From contig JBMNES010000001.1 of the NCBI GenBank assembly GCA_050948905.1, positions 186,001-250,000 of the forward strand: 64,000 nucleotides of DNA, read 5' to 3'. A model generated the notes under the pieces. That model saw only the letters and a program-made list of their open reading frames with translations, was not told the DNA's origin and did no database searches. Positions 1-8,569 of the stretch are shown piece by piece. Both the position numbers and the translations under genes were made by a program. This DNA is from DTKD01 sp050948905. GTDB taxonomy: Bacteria; Armatimonadota; UBA5829. Position 1 is the first letter of the stretch, and every line of letters starts with the position of its first letter.

Positions 1-191
1 GCGTTTATAAGAATCCACCACCACCCAACTGGCCAGCGATACCTCAAGCATATACTGCCAGCAATCAGCAGTATGCCGTATAGTGTTTCGCTGAAACCAC
101 TAAAACGGACATCCGACACTGTAGACTGGTCAACTAGTATGATCCACGCTCCAATTATTATGAAGATTAACGATACGATGTTTAGCCACAT
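1..191 (-). CDS. Partial membrane protein, cut by left edge
   Basis: An open frame on the minus strand starts at an ATG (191-189) and runs without a stop to the edge of the window, giving 63 residues. A GGAG motif lies about ten bases upstream. The visible peptide starts MWLNIVSLIFIIIGAW and has two hydrophobic stretches, roughly residues 4-20 and 38-50, separated by a short polar loop, so it looks like a multi-pass inner-membrane protein. I do not recognise the family. The absence of any stop in the frame and the plausible ribosome binding site are the main support; codon evidence over 63 residues is thin. Confidence 0.5.
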   Translation of the reverse strand, partial: MWLNIVSLIFIIIGAWIILVDQSTVSDVRFSGFSETLYGILLIAGSICLRYRWPVGWWWILIN

Positions 192-223
192 TGGTGCGAC
201 ATCTCCAATTCGTCAATTGTCGT

Positions 224-247
224 TTTCGGGAAAAGGGTTTCCCGAAA
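224..247. repeat. Perfect 10-bp-stem hairpin
   Basis: TTTCGGGAAA (224-233) pairs perfectly with TTTCCCGAAA (238-247) around a four-base loop. It lies upstream of the partial minus-strand gene and downstream of ispH. There is no T-run next to it, so it is not a classical terminator. Confidence 0.7.
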
Positions 248-267
248 GAACGGAAAACGCTTAGTTA

Positions 268-288
268 CATCGGCTTACGCAGCCGATG
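268..288. repeat. Hairpin with TACGC loop
   Basis: CATCGGCT (268-275) pairs with AGCCGATG (281-288) around the loop TACGC. Short hairpins with a similar TTACG or TACGC loop also occur upstream of leuA (8315-8336) and in the ilvD leader (around 15311), but the shared part is too short to call a family firmly. Confidence 0.55.
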
Positions 289-315
289 CGCATTCGCATA
301 ATGTAAACCTGATTT

Positions 316-340
316 TGGCCGGGACAGAGACCGGCCACTA
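316..340 (-). repeat. Single REP-like hairpin (GTAG family)
   Basis: TGGCCGG (316-322) pairs with CCGGCCA (331-337) around GACAGAGA, followed by CTAC. On the minus strand it reads as a GTAG foot and then a hairpin with loop TCTCTGTC. Loop and foot are identical to the array at 33869-34404, while the stem differs by a compensating pair (C-G in place of T-A). Confidence 0.75.
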
Positions 341-548
341 CAGTGCCTGTGCAATCCAGCGCGGAATGGCGAGATTGCCCACTGCATATATATTGGACTT
401 CGCAAATTGGGCTGGTTGTTCCTTTTTATGTGACGTTATATTGTATTATTGCTATGATATTAGTAATACTGACTGGACTATGGGCATAACAGATTGTTAC
501 TGCCGAGGGAAATTGATCTGATCTGGGGATTTTTTGCTAACAGATTGC

Positions 549-1388
549 TTAGGAACCTAGAGATTCCAGGGCGGTTTTGACTTCGTCGATGATCCACTGC
601 GGGGTGGAGGCGCCGGCGGTTAGGCCGACGGTGGTTAGGCCGGAGACCCATGTGGGGTCGATCTCAGAAGCGGTCTCTATGTGGTAGGTAGGGACGTCGG
701 TCTGCTCGCAGATTTCTGTCAGGCGGTTGGTGTTGGCGCTGTTTCGGCCGCCCACCACAAACATAGCCTCGACTTTTGGAGCGAGAGAACTGACGGCGGA
801 TTGTCGTTCGTGGGTGGCGTAGCAGATCGTGTTATAAGCCACAATTTCGGATGCGCGAGAGGCAATCAGCCCGACTATCTCGCCGAATCTCTCCGGGGTC
901 TGGGTGGTCTGGCTGACGATTCCCACCCGCCTGCCGCGCCATTCGTAACTATCGACCTCGGACGCCTCGCTGATAACCACAGCGTCATCCCCGGCCGCGC
1001 TGAGAATAGCCTTGACCTCGGAGTGACCGGCGTCGCCGACGATTACGACCATATAACCATCTGCGGCAAGGGACCCTACGCGGGAGTGGACTTTGGCGAC
1101 AAACGGGCAGGTGGCATCGACGATCTCAAGCCCGGCTGCCCGCGCCGCATCAAAAACATCGGCAGAGACGCCATGCGAAGGCATTACTATAGCGCCCTGC
1201 CCCGCTTCGTCTACGCTGCCAACCACACGAACGCCTTTTTCTTTCAGCCCCTGAACCACCTGAGGGTTGTGGATCAGAGGCCCGAGCGTCGAGATAGGCC
1301 CCTTGGTCTCGCAACAGTTCTCGACGAGATCAAGGGCGCGCTTTACACCGAAACAGACGCCCGCATGGTCAGCGACGATTACCCTCAC
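549..1388 (-). CDS. ispH: 4-hydroxy-3-methylbut-2-enyl diphosphate reductase
   Basis: Last enzyme of the MEP isoprenoid pathway; it reduces HMBPP to IPP and DMAPP with a [4Fe-4S] cluster in the cytosol. The three family cysteines are visible in AGVCFGVKRA (near the N-terminus), VDATCPFV and YNTICYATHERQ, and the GGRNSANTNRL and TAGASTPQW motifs are present. I chose the GTG at 1388, which overlaps the cimA stop as GTGA and has GAGG just upstream, giving 279 residues, the normal length. The frame stays open upstream of it, but that extension is cimA read in another frame. It is the last gene of the branched-chain cluster, so it is probably translationally coupled to cimA. Confidence 0.95.
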   Translation of the reverse strand: MRVIVADHAGVCFGVKRALDLVENCCETKGPISTLGPLIHNPQVVQGLKEKGVRVVGSVDEAGQGAIVMPSHGVSADVFDAARAAGLEIVDATCPFVAKVHSRVGSLAADGYMVVIVGDAGHSEVKAILSAAGDDAVVISEASEVDSYEWRGRRVGIVSQTTQTPERFGEIVGLIASRASEIVAYNTICYATHERQSAVSSLAPKVEAMFVVGGRNSANTNRLTEICEQTDVPTYHIETASEIDPTWVSGLTTVGLTAGASTPQWIIDEVKTALESLGS

Positions 1389-2956
1389 TTTTGCCTCAGC
1401 AGTCCATATTCTACGCTGTCGGCCAGCGCATTCCAGCTTGCCTCGATTATGTTGGTGGATACACCTACCGTGCTCCATGAATCCGTGGCGTCGCGGGATT
1501 CGATTATCGTGCGCACCCGTGCAGCGGTTCCCTCGCCGGAATTGACCACCCTGACCTTGAAGTCGGAGAGCTTAATCTGGTCAAGTTCGTCGCTGTAAAA
1601 CTGCTTCAGAGCCAACCGCAAGGCGTTGTCCAAAGCGTGAACAGGGCCGTCACCTTCAGCAACGGTGAACGCCTCTACTCCATCGACGACCACCTTCAAA
1701 GTAGCCTCAGTAATCGGCTCCTCCATCGGGCCGCGTTTCTCGATAATCAGCCTGAAGCCGACCAAGTCGAAGAGCTTTTCATACTGGCCCATTGCTTTTT
1801 TGAGCAGCAGTTCGAAGCTGGCCTCGGCATCCTCGAATGAGTAGCCCTGGTGCTCAAGCTGCACTACCCTGTTGAGCACGGCTTTGACCTCAGGAGACTT
1901 TTTGCCCAAATCGATATTGTATTTGCTAGCCTTTTGCACAATGCTGCTGCCGCCGGCAAGCTCGGATATCAGGAACCTGCGACGATTGCCGACCAAAGCA
2001 GGGTCGAGATGCTCGTAAGTGACAGGATTTTTTGTGACGGCGTCTACGTGAACTCCAGCCTTATGTGCGAACGCGCTTGCACCTACAAACGGCATCCCGT
2101 CATCCGGTATGCGATTGGCGATCTCATCGAGCCAACGGGATAGAGCAGTAAGATTGCCCAATGCGCCATCAGGTACACATTTCATGCCGAGCTTAAGCTC
2201 CAAAATCGGGATTATGGCGCACGTGTTGGCGTTGCCGCAACGCTCGCCGTAGCCGTTGATAGTGCCCTGAACCTGAGTCGCGCCGTTTTCGCAAGCGGCG
2301 ACTGAGTTTGCAACGGCCAAACCGGAGTCGTTGTGAGCGTGAATCGCTACGGAGATATTCGGGAACCTGTCGACTACTACCTTTACTATCGCACCGACCT
2401 CTGACGGCAGCGTTCCGCCGTTGGTGTCGCAGAGAGACAATACCGAGGCCCCGCCACGTGCGGCAGCGTCGAGAGCCGCGAGGGCATAATCAGGGTTTCG
2501 TTTGTAGCCGTCGAAGAAATGCTCCGCGTCGAAAATCGCCTCCCTGTCGTTTTCGACGAGAAACTTGATCGAATCGTAGATCATCTCAAGGTTCTCTTCG
2601 AGGCTGATTCTGAAAACCTCGGTGACGTGCATATCCCACGACTTGCCGAATATGGTGACGGTCGGTGTCTGCGCCTCGATGAGCTTGAGAATTTGAGGGT
2701 CCTCAGCAGCGGCAAGATTGGCTCTTCGAGTGCTGCCGAAGGCGGTCAGTTTCGAGGTCTCGAATTTGACATTTTTAGCCAGTTCGAAAAACTCCACATC
2801 CTTCGGGTTGGAGCCTGGCCAGCCGCCCTCGATGTATGTAACGCCAAACTCGTCGAGCTTGCGAGCGACTTTTAACTTCTCCTCAGCGGAGAAGCTGACC
2901 CCCTCGCCCTGGGTTCCGTCACGTAGTGTAGTATCGTAAATTGCTATTTTTGGCAT
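1385..2956 (-). CDS. cimA: (R)-citramalate synthase
   Basis: Condenses pyruvate and acetyl-CoA to citramalate, the threonine-independent route to 2-oxobutyrate and isoleucine. The 523-residue protein begins with the HMGL-like TIM barrel signature YDTTLRDGTQGEG, followed by YIEGGWPGSNPKD, which is typical of the CimA branch and differs from the LeuA protein encoded at 6708-8264 (FDTTLRDGEQSPGAS). The HAHNDSGLA metal motif and a C-terminal LeuA-type regulatory dimer domain (about residues 390-520) are present, so feedback by isoleucine is likely. It lies 15 bp after leuB and overlaps ispH by 4 bp. CimA product would be processed by the LeuCD and LeuB enzymes encoded next to it. Confidence 0.95.
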   Translation of the reverse strand: MPKIAIYDTTLRDGTQGEGVSFSAEEKLKVARKLDEFGVTYIEGGWPGSNPKDVEFFELAKNVKFETSKLTAFGSTRRANLAAAEDPQILKLIEAQTPTVTIFGKSWDMHVTEVFRISLEENLEMIYDSIKFLVENDREAIFDAEHFFDGYKRNPDYALAALDAAARGGASVLSLCDTNGGTLPSEVGAIVKVVVDRFPNISVAIHAHNDSGLAVANSVAACENGATQVQGTINGYGERCGNANTCAIIPILELKLGMKCVPDGALGNLTALSRWLDEIANRIPDDGMPFVGASAFAHKAGVHVDAVTKNPVTYEHLDPALVGNRRRFLISELAGGSSIVQKASKYNIDLGKKSPEVKAVLNRVVQLEHQGYSFEDAEASFELLLKKAMGQYEKLFDLVGFRLIIEKRGPMEEPITEATLKVVVDGVEAFTVAEGDGPVHALDNALRLALKQFYSDELDQIKLSDFKVRVVNSGEGTAARVRTIIESRDATDSWSTVGVSTNIIEASWNALADSVEYGLLRQK

Positions 2957-2971
2957 TCTAGGTTCTCGTCT

Positions 2972-4069
2972 CTAACTCTGAGATATTTTTGCGGCGACCA
3001 AATCGCCCATTTCACTACAGGATACAGTCTTGCAATCCGGCTCCGCTATATCCACGGTTCGGTAGCCATCGTTTAATACAGATTCCACCGCCGAACGCAC
3101 CATCACTGCGCCGTCCGGGCAATCGCATGCATATCGCAACATCATAGCAGCAGTGAGAATGGTGGCGACAGGGTTGGCGATGTCCTGACCTGCGATGTCC
3201 GGGGCGGAACCGTGAATAGGCTCATACAGCCCGCCGTGCTGCTCCCCTACGCTTGCAGAAGGCAGCATTCCCAGCGAACCCGCGAGCATAGCGGCCTCGT
3301 CGGTAAGCAAATCACCGAAGAGGTTGTCTGCCAGTATTACATCAAACTGCTTCGGGTTGCGCAACAGTTGCATTCCGCAGTTGTCGGCCAGCATGTGGGT
3401 AAGGGCAACATCCGGGTACTGGGCCGCCACCTCCGTGACCACTTCGCGCCAGAGTCTGGATGTCTCCATAACATTGGCCTTGTCGATTGAGTGCACGATG
3501 CCGCGCCGTCTGCGCGCCTGCAGAAACGCCATATGCGCGATTCGTCTGATCTCGAAATCGCTGTAGGAACAGGTGTCGATTGCCACCGTTTCGCCGTCGA
3601 CGTCGCGTCTTTCTTTTGGTTTGCCGAAGTAGATGCCCCCGGTAAGCTCGCGCACGAACAGGATGTCGACGCCGCCTTCCAGACGATCGGATTTTAGGCT
3701 GGATGCGGATATTAATGGCTCAAAGACGATCACCGGGCGCAGGTTGGCATAAGCGCCAAGTGATTTTCTGAGTGGGAACAACCCGCCCGGCTCCGGTCGC
3801 ATACTGACGGGTTGGAGGTTGTCCCATTTGGCTCCTCCAACTGCACCGAAAAATACCGCATCGCTTTCTAACGATAGCTTGAGCGTCTCGTCCGGAAGCG
3901 GCACCCCTACCGCGTCGATAGCCGCGCCTCCGACAAGGGCTTCGGTGTATTCAAACGCGATGCCGAGCTTGGATGCGACCGCGTCGAGAGCTTTGATGCC
4001 CTGCGGCACAATCTCGACGCCGATCCCGTCACCCGGCAAAACAGCTATCTTATACGATCGAGATGACAT
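2972..4069 (-). CDS. leuB: 3-isopropylmalate dehydrogenase
   Basis: Oxidative decarboxylation of 3-isopropylmalate (and presumably citramalate-derived 3-methylmalate) with NAD. The sequence opens KIAVLPGDGIGVEIVPQG, has the ELTGGIYFG segment, the catalytic region around SIDKANVMETSRLWR, LADNCGMQL and the NAD-binding GLYEPIHGSAPDIAG. From the ATG at 4069 it has 365 residues, the usual length. The leuD stop overlaps this start (TGATG), so the two are coupled. A GTG one codon upstream is an alternative start. Confidence 0.95.
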   Translation of the reverse strand: MSSRSYKIAVLPGDGIGVEIVPQGIKALDAVASKLGIAFEYTEALVGGAAIDAVGVPLPDETLKLSLESDAVFFGAVGGAKWDNLQPVSMRPEPGGLFPLRKSLGAYANLRPVIVFEPLISASSLKSDRLEGGVDILFVRELTGGIYFGKPKERRDVDGETVAIDTCSYSDFEIRRIAHMAFLQARRRRGIVHSIDKANVMETSRLWREVVTEVAAQYPDVALTHMLADNCGMQLLRNPKQFDVILADNLFGDLLTDEAAMLAGSLGMLPSASVGEQHGGLYEPIHGSAPDIAGQDIANPVATILTAAMMLRYACDCPDGAVMVRSAVESVLNDGYRTVDIAEPDCKTVSCSEMGDLVAAKISQS

Positions 4070-4560
4070 CACTTGCCAACCTTAGCTTTAGCGTAGTTCA
4101 CCAGGCCGCCGACTTCGATTAGCTCTCGCATAAAGGGCGGGAACGGGTTCGCCTGGAAGGATTTGCCGGTCGTCACGTTTGTGATCTTTCCTGATTCCAG
4201 GTCGATCTCGACTGTGTCGCCTTTGCTTATGCCAGCGACCGCCTCCGGGCATTCCAAAATCGGCAGGCCCGTGTTCAGCGAGTTGCGATAGAAGATGCGG
4301 GCGAACGTGTTTGCGATTACGCAGGAGATGCCGGACGCTTTAATCGCGATCGGGGCATGCTCGCGCGATGAACCGCAGCCGAAGTTGTCCTCTGCTACGA
4401 TTATATCGCCAGCCTGCACCGTTTTCGCGAAGTCGGCGTCGATATCTTCCATGCAGTGGGTTGCCAGTTCGGCAGGATCGGTGGTGTTGAGATATCTCGC
4501 CGGTATTATAACGTCCGTATCGACGTTGTTTCCGTATTTATGTACCTTACCTTTGATCAT
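4069..4560 (-). CDS. leuD: 3-isopropylmalate dehydratase small subunit
   Basis: Swivel-domain subunit of isopropylmalate isomerase. At 163 residues it is the short archaeal/clostridial type rather than the roughly 200-residue E. coli type. It contains VIIPARYLNTTDPAELATHC and FGCGSSREHAPIAIK, the substrate-specificity and swivel motifs, and ISCVIANTFARIFYRNSLNTG. It lies 8 bp after leuC and overlaps leuB. Because the cluster also has cimA, the LeuCD complex probably acts on both isopropylmalate and citramalate. Confidence 0.95.
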   Translation of the reverse strand: MIKGKVHKYGNNVDTDVIIPARYLNTTDPAELATHCMEDIDADFAKTVQAGDIIVAEDNFGCGSSREHAPIAIKASGISCVIANTFARIFYRNSLNTGLPILECPEAVAGISKGDTVEIDLESGKITNVTTGKSFQANPFPPFMRELIEVGGLVNYAKAKVGK

Positions 4561-4568
4561 TTTGTCCT

Positions 4569-5831
4569 CTACTTTAGTTCATCCGGGCTGCCGATGCGGC
4601 CCAACACAGCCGATGCCGCCGCTATTGCGGGGCTGGCGAGATATACTTCGGATTTGGTGTGACCCATTCGACCGACAAAGTTGCGGTTTGTGGTGGAGAC
4701 GGCGCGCTCACCTTCCGCAAGCACTCCCATGTGACCGCCAAGACACGGCCCACAGGTCGGGGTGCTGACCGCCCCACCCGCCTCGACGAATATCTCTGTG
4801 AGGCCTTCTCTGAGCGACTGGAGATAGACATCCTGTGTCGCTGGGATTACGATAAGCCGAACGTCAGGATGGACTTTGTGTCCCTTTATGACGCTGGCGG
4901 CGATACGCAGGTCCTCTATGCGGCCGTTGGTGCACGATCCTATTACGGATTGATCTATCTTGATATGAGCGGCTGCTGAGACTGGTTTAGTGTTATCCGG
5001 CAGATGCGGGAAGCTGACGACCGGTTCGAGTTTGCTGACATCGATTTCGATTACGTCTTTGTAGACCGCGTCCGGGTCGCTCTTGTAGAGCTTGAACTCA
5101 CGCTTGGCGCGAGGTTTGACGTAGGCCAGAGTTTTCTCGTCCGGCTCCATAATCCCGTTCTTGCCGCCGGCTTCGATGGCCATATTGCACATCGTAAAGC
5201 GGCCTGCCATATCCAGCTCGGAGATGGTCTCGCCTGTGAACTCCATGCTGCAATAAAGCGCACCGTCGACCCCAATTTTGCCTATTGTGTATAGAATGAG
5301 GTCCTTGCCGCTGACCCACTTCGGCAGTTTGCCGTAGTATACGAACTTGATGGCTTCAGGGACCTTGAACCAGGTCTCGCCGAGGGCCATCGCACAGGCC
5401 AGGTCGGTGGAGCCGACGCCTGTGGAGAACGCCCCAAGCGCGCCGTAGGTGCAGGTGTGGCTGTCGGCGCCGATGATCGCGTCACCCGGCAGCGTCAGAC
5501 CTTCGTCCGGAAGCAGTGTGTGCTCGATGCCCATCTTGCCGATCTCGAAGAAATAGGTGATATTGTGCTTGCGCGCGAAGTCACGCAGGATCTTCACGAG
5601 TTGAGCGGATTTGATGTCCTTGTTCGGGGTGGAATGGTCCGGCACAAGCGCGACCCTGTCCTTGTCGAAGACGGTCTCCGCCCCGATTTTTTCGAACTCC
5701 CGAATGGCGATCGGCGCGGTGATGTCGTTGCCGAGCACCATATCCAGGCGAGCGTTGATCAACTCGCCCGGCTCTACACTCTCTTTACCGCAATGCGCGG
5801 CCAGTATTTTTTGGGTGATTGTTTGTCCCAT
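4569..5831 (-). CDS. leuC: 3-isopropylmalate dehydratase large subunit
   Basis: Aconitase-family catalytic subunit with a [4Fe-4S] cluster. At 420 residues it is the shorter LeuC/homoaconitase-like form that pairs with the short LeuD next to it. Cluster-ligand cysteines can be seen in VIGSCTNGRIEDL and PTCGPCLGGHMG; GADSHTCTYGALGAFSTGVG and VPDHSTPNKD are also typical. The ATG at 5831 is preceded by AAGGAC. The 5870-6598 SHOCT gene separates it from leuA, which is unusual for a leu operon. Confidence 0.95.
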   Translation of the reverse strand: MGQTITQKILAAHCGKESVEPGELINARLDMVLGNDITAPIAIREFEKIGAETVFDKDRVALVPDHSTPNKDIKSAQLVKILRDFARKHNITYFFEIGKMGIEHTLLPDEGLTLPGDAIIGADSHTCTYGALGAFSTGVGSTDLACAMALGETWFKVPEAIKFVYYGKLPKWVSGKDLILYTIGKIGVDGALYCSMEFTGETISELDMAGRFTMCNMAIEAGGKNGIMEPDEKTLAYVKPRAKREFKLYKSDPDAVYKDVIEIDVSKLEPVVSFPHLPDNTKPVSAAAHIKIDQSVIGSCTNGRIEDLRIAASVIKGHKVHPDVRLIVIPATQDVYLQSLREGLTEIFVEAGGAVSTPTCGPCLGGHMGVLAEGERAVSTTNRNFVGRMGHTKSEVYLASPAIAAASAVLGRIGSPDELK

Positions 5832-5869
5832 GATTTGTCCTTAACCGTTTGCTTAGTATTTATTGTATT

Positions 5870-6598
5870 TTAAAGGCCCAAAAGCTCTCGCTTTTTCGCT
5901 TCAAATTCCTTGTCTGTTATTATGCCCCGCCGTCTCAAAGAATCCAATTTTTCGATCTCATCGGCGACTGATGTCGATGTAGACGCCGGCGGTCCTTGCC
6001 TTGATAGACGCCGTTGCTTATCGAGCAGCATCTTCAGGTGCAGAAACTCGGATTCGCGGTCCGGCCAGAACACAATAGTATTTTCGTCAGTCACGGAATC
6101 CAAAAGTGCAGATTTACTTTCCTGGCTGCCTTTGAATACTATCTGCAGATAACCGCTGGTAAGTGTGCCGCACTGTTTTAGTTGAATTGCGCTGATTTGA
6201 TCCAGGTATATTTCTTTATCGCCTTTGAATCCGTGTGAAATAAACGAAATGACACCTTTTCTTTTTATTGTAAGATAATCCTCATAAAGCTCTATCTGAC
6301 CATTCACCCCTACCGCTCGTGCAAGGCAGCCTGCAGGGAGGGCGTAGCCATAAACCGGCGTAGATACAGGGCTTTGCATCTGATCCTGAACAGGTTGTGT
6401 GTTCGCTAGCGCATATGGATTGTATTCGCCTACGAATATTTGTCCGTTGGCAACCGCAACACGATACAGGTTCTTTTTGGTCGGATGTTGCTGTGTCCAC
6501 GTTACCGCTGACGTTGCTTTTTTCTCCGAACCATGCAAAATACTGGCCGACCGTCCTACCTGCGGCACTTCCAGAAATGTTACCTCAAGAGTACCCAT
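5870..6598 (-). CDS. DUF4429/SHOCT-domain protein
   Basis: The C-terminal 30 residues (EKLDSLRRRGIITDKEFEAK and flanks) are a clear SHOCT domain, a short helical oligomerisation module. Residues about 95-160 (YEDYLTIKRKGVISFISHG, then EIYLDQISAIQLK) resemble the PH-like DUF4429 domain often found with SHOCT. No signal peptide or membrane span is visible. I place the start at the ATG at 6598, which has a strong GAGGGGTGG behind it; a TTG at 6625 in the same frame lacks one. The result is 242 residues. Its place between leuA and leuC is odd; nothing in the protein suggests a role in leucine synthesis. Function unknown. Confidence 0.8.
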   Translation of the reverse strand: MGTLEVTFLEVPQVGRSASILHGSEKKATSAVTWTQQHPTKKNLYRVAVANGQIFVGEYNPYALANTQPVQDQMQSPVSTPVYGYALPAGCLARAVGVNGQIELYEDYLTIKRKGVISFISHGFKGDKEIYLDQISAIQLKQCGTLTSGYLQIVFKGSQESKSALLDSVTDENTIVFWPDRESEFLHLKMLLDKQRRLSRQGPPASTSTSVADEIEKLDSLRRRGIITDKEFEAKKRELLGL

Positions 6599-6667
6599 AT
6601 TCGCCACCCCTCGAAAATAGATCAATTCTCTAAGGTTTTACAGCAATACCCTGCTTTATATGTCTAT

Positions 6668-6689
6668 GTGGCGATTCGGACATCGCCAC
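6668..6689. repeat. GTGGCGAT hairpin
   Basis: GTGGCGAT (6668-6675) pairs with ATCGCCAC (6682-6689) around loop TCGGAC, between leuA and the SHOCT gene. It belongs to a dispersed hairpin family with members at 8418, 39805, 49531 and 52527. Confidence 0.7.
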
Positions 6690-6707
6690 AAGTTTAATTA
6701 GCCGCTG

Positions 6708-8264
6708 TTACAGCCTTGCACGGTCTCTGGGTTTGCTGCCGTTGCCGCGGAGGGCTTCGTAGTGGACCAGTTTATTGATCGCGTTCACATACGCCTTCGC
6801 GCTGGCCTCAACTACGTCCAGGCTTGCACCTCTGCCGGTGTAAATCTCCCCGTTAGGAGCCTCCAGCTTCACTGTGACCTCGCCGAGCGCGTCGGTGCCG
6901 CCGGTGACCGATTTTACAACAAAGTCCACCAGGCTGTATTCTACATCCACCATTTTATCGATGGTCTTATAGATCGCGTCGACCGAACCAACTCCGATTC
7001 CTGCTTCCACAATGTCGCCGCTGTCGCTTTTGAGCTTGATAGTGGCGGTCGGTATTCCGTCGAGGCTGGTCATTGCGAGCATATAGGTTAACTCGTATTT
7101 GGCCGGAATGGTGTGCGCTTCGTCGGCGACTATCGCTTCCAGGTCCTCGTCGAAAATCTCTTTTTTCTTATCGGCCGTGACCTTGAAACGAGCGAATGCC
7201 TTGTCAAGTTCCGCCTTGCCCAAATTATAGCCCAGCGATTTCAGCCTGTCCTCGAAAGCGTGGCGGCCGGAGTGCTTGCCCAGAACCAGCTTGCTCTCGG
7301 TCAGACCGACGGACTCCGCATCCATGATCTCATAGGTGCGTTTGTCCTGCAAGACGCCGTGCTGGTGGATACCTGCTTCGTGCGCAAATGCATTGCTGCC
7401 GACGATAGCCTTATTTACTTGAACCGCCAGTCCGGTGACGTCCGAAACCAGTCTGCTGGCGCGGTAAATCTCACGAGTGTTTATACCAGTGGTCGCACCG
7501 AACAGGTCAGCGCGGGTGTGGATCGCCATAACGACCTCTTCCAGAGCCGCATTGCCGGCACGTTCACCGAGACCGTTTATAGTGCATTCTACCTGCCCGA
7601 CACCATTAGCGACCGCAGCCAGGGAGTTTGCAACACCCAGGCCCAAATCGTTGTGACAGTGTACGCTGAAGATCGCCTTTTTGGAATTAGGCACTTTCTC
7701 GATGATCCTGCGGATCATGTCTCCATACTCGCTGGGAATCGCATAGCCTACCGTATCCGGCAGGTTTACGACAGTAGCGCCGGCGTCGATGACCGCTTCG
7801 ACGATCTCACACAGATAATCGAAATCGCTGCGGGAAGCGTCCTCAGCGGAGAACTCCACTTCCTCCGTGTAGCCTTTCGCGTGCTTCACAGCGGCAACGG
7901 CGATTGCGAGAGCCTCGGATCTGGTCTTTTTGAGCTTCTTTTCAAGGTGAATATCGGAGGTCGCGAGGAATGTGTGGATCAAAGGTTTCTTAGCATGCTG
8001 CAGGGCTTCCCAGGCGCGGTCTATATCGGCAACCGCAGCTCGACACAGCCCCGCGACGGCAGGCCCCTTGACGGTCTGTGCGACCGCTTTAACCGCCTCG
8101 AAATCGCCCGGCGAGGATATCGGGAACCCCGCCTCGATCACGTCTACCTTCAGCCGCGCCAACTGTTTGGCGACTTCCAGCTTTTCCTCGATGTTCATAC
8201 TCGCGCCAGGCGATTGTTCGCCGTCACGCAGCGTGGTGTCAAAGATACGAATTTTTCTTGCCAT
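6708..8264 (-). CDS. leuA: 2-isopropylmalate synthase
   Basis: First committed step of leucine synthesis: acetyl-CoA plus 2-oxoisovalerate. The protein has the FDTTLRDGEQSPGASM opening with the metal-binding Asp, SVHCHNDLGLGVANS (metal histidines), the GLGERAGNAALEEVVM loop and a C-terminal allosteric LeuA dimer domain (about residues 390-500) that normally binds leucine. A short basic tail ends the protein. The ATG at 8264 is preceded by AAAGGTG; a GTG directly upstream is possible. Length is 518 residues, normal for the long bacterial type. Confidence 0.96.
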   Translation of the reverse strand: MARKIRIFDTTLRDGEQSPGASMNIEEKLEVAKQLARLKVDVIEAGFPISSPGDFEAVKAVAQTVKGPAVAGLCRAAVADIDRAWEALQHAKKPLIHTFLATSDIHLEKKLKKTRSEALAIAVAAVKHAKGYTEEVEFSAEDASRSDFDYLCEIVEAVIDAGATVVNLPDTVGYAIPSEYGDMIRRIIEKVPNSKKAIFSVHCHNDLGLGVANSLAAVANGVGQVECTINGLGERAGNAALEEVVMAIHTRADLFGATTGINTREIYRASRLVSDVTGLAVQVNKAIVGSNAFAHEAGIHQHGVLQDKRTYEIMDAESVGLTESKLVLGKHSGRHAFEDRLKSLGYNLGKAELDKAFARFKVTADKKKEIFDEDLEAIVADEAHTIPAKYELTYMLAMTSLDGIPTATIKLKSDSGDIVEAGIGVGSVDAIYKTIDKMVDVEYSLVDFVVKSVTGGTDALGEVTVKLEAPNGEIYTGRGASLDVVEASAKAYVNAINKLVHYEALRGNGSKPRDRARL

Positions 8265-8368
8265 CACTTCACCTTTAAGCTCAAAATGCGGCGGCTATGC
8301 CGTCGCTTATTAGTCTTTACCAGCTACGCGGTAAAGAGGTTCATTAGCCGGTATTGCAGCCCGTTCCG

Positions 8369-8401
8369 GAAAAGCAGATTTCTCACTGCGTTCGAAATGA
8401 C
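8369..8401 (+). repeat. Dispersed repeat, AAGCAGATTTCTC family, copy 1
   Basis: The unit begins GAAAAGCAGATTTCTCACTG and ends TTCGAAATGAC. The same string recurs at 8570-8600, 28821-28853 and 39690-39724 with few changes; the last two have CGCTTCGCTCG in the middle. All copies are in spacers. Confidence 0.8.
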
Positions 8402-8417
8402 AATATATTATAGATAG

Positions 8418-8439
8418 GTGGCAATCTCCGAATTGCCAC
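8418..8439. repeat. GTGGCAAT hairpin (inverted member)
   Basis: GTGGCAAT (8418-8425) pairs with ATTGCCAC (8432-8439). The loop CTCCGA is the reverse complement of TCGGAG, so this copy is in the opposite orientation to the one at 52527. The stem shows an A-T in place of the G-C pair in 6668-6689, a compensating change. Confidence 0.7.
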
Positions 8440-8460
8440 ATAGAAAATACTGTGCTTATC

Positions 8461-8480
8461 ATTCCGCGCGGTCGCGGAAT
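8461..8480. repeat. ATTCCGCG hairpin
   Basis: ATTCCGCG (8461-8468) pairs with CGCGGAAT (8473-8480) around a four-base loop. No T-run follows. Confidence 0.6.
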
Positions 8481-8503
8481 CTAAGGAAATGCACTATCCC
8501 CAC

Positions 8504-8531
8504 GTCATCCTGCGACTTCGCGCAGGATGAC
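8504..8531. repeat. GTCATCCTGCG hairpin
   Basis: GTCATCCTGCG (8504-8514) pairs perfectly over 11 bp with CGCAGGATGAC (8521-8531) around ACTTCG. It lies inside the repeat cluster upstream of leuA. Confidence 0.7.
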
Positions 8532-8569
8532 AGAAACCGACAACCGAGAACCGAGAACCGGCAACCATA

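Larger units (their letters stand above)
192..548. other. Gene-free spacer with three hairpins
   Basis: No convincing gene was found between the partial membrane protein gene and the ispH stop. The stretch holds three inverted repeats: 224-233 with 238-247, 268-275 with 281-288, and a REP-like element at 316-340. Small open frames here on the plus strand have no ribosome binding site and no recognisable product. Confidence 0.6.

Noticed and set aside
681..1598. 305-codon plus-strand frame opposite ispH and cimA
   Set aside because: Shadow of two clear genes, with no ribosome site or domain.
7113..8417. 434-codon plus-strand frame opposite leuA
   Set aside because: Lies entirely on a well-supported gene and encodes no recognisable protein.
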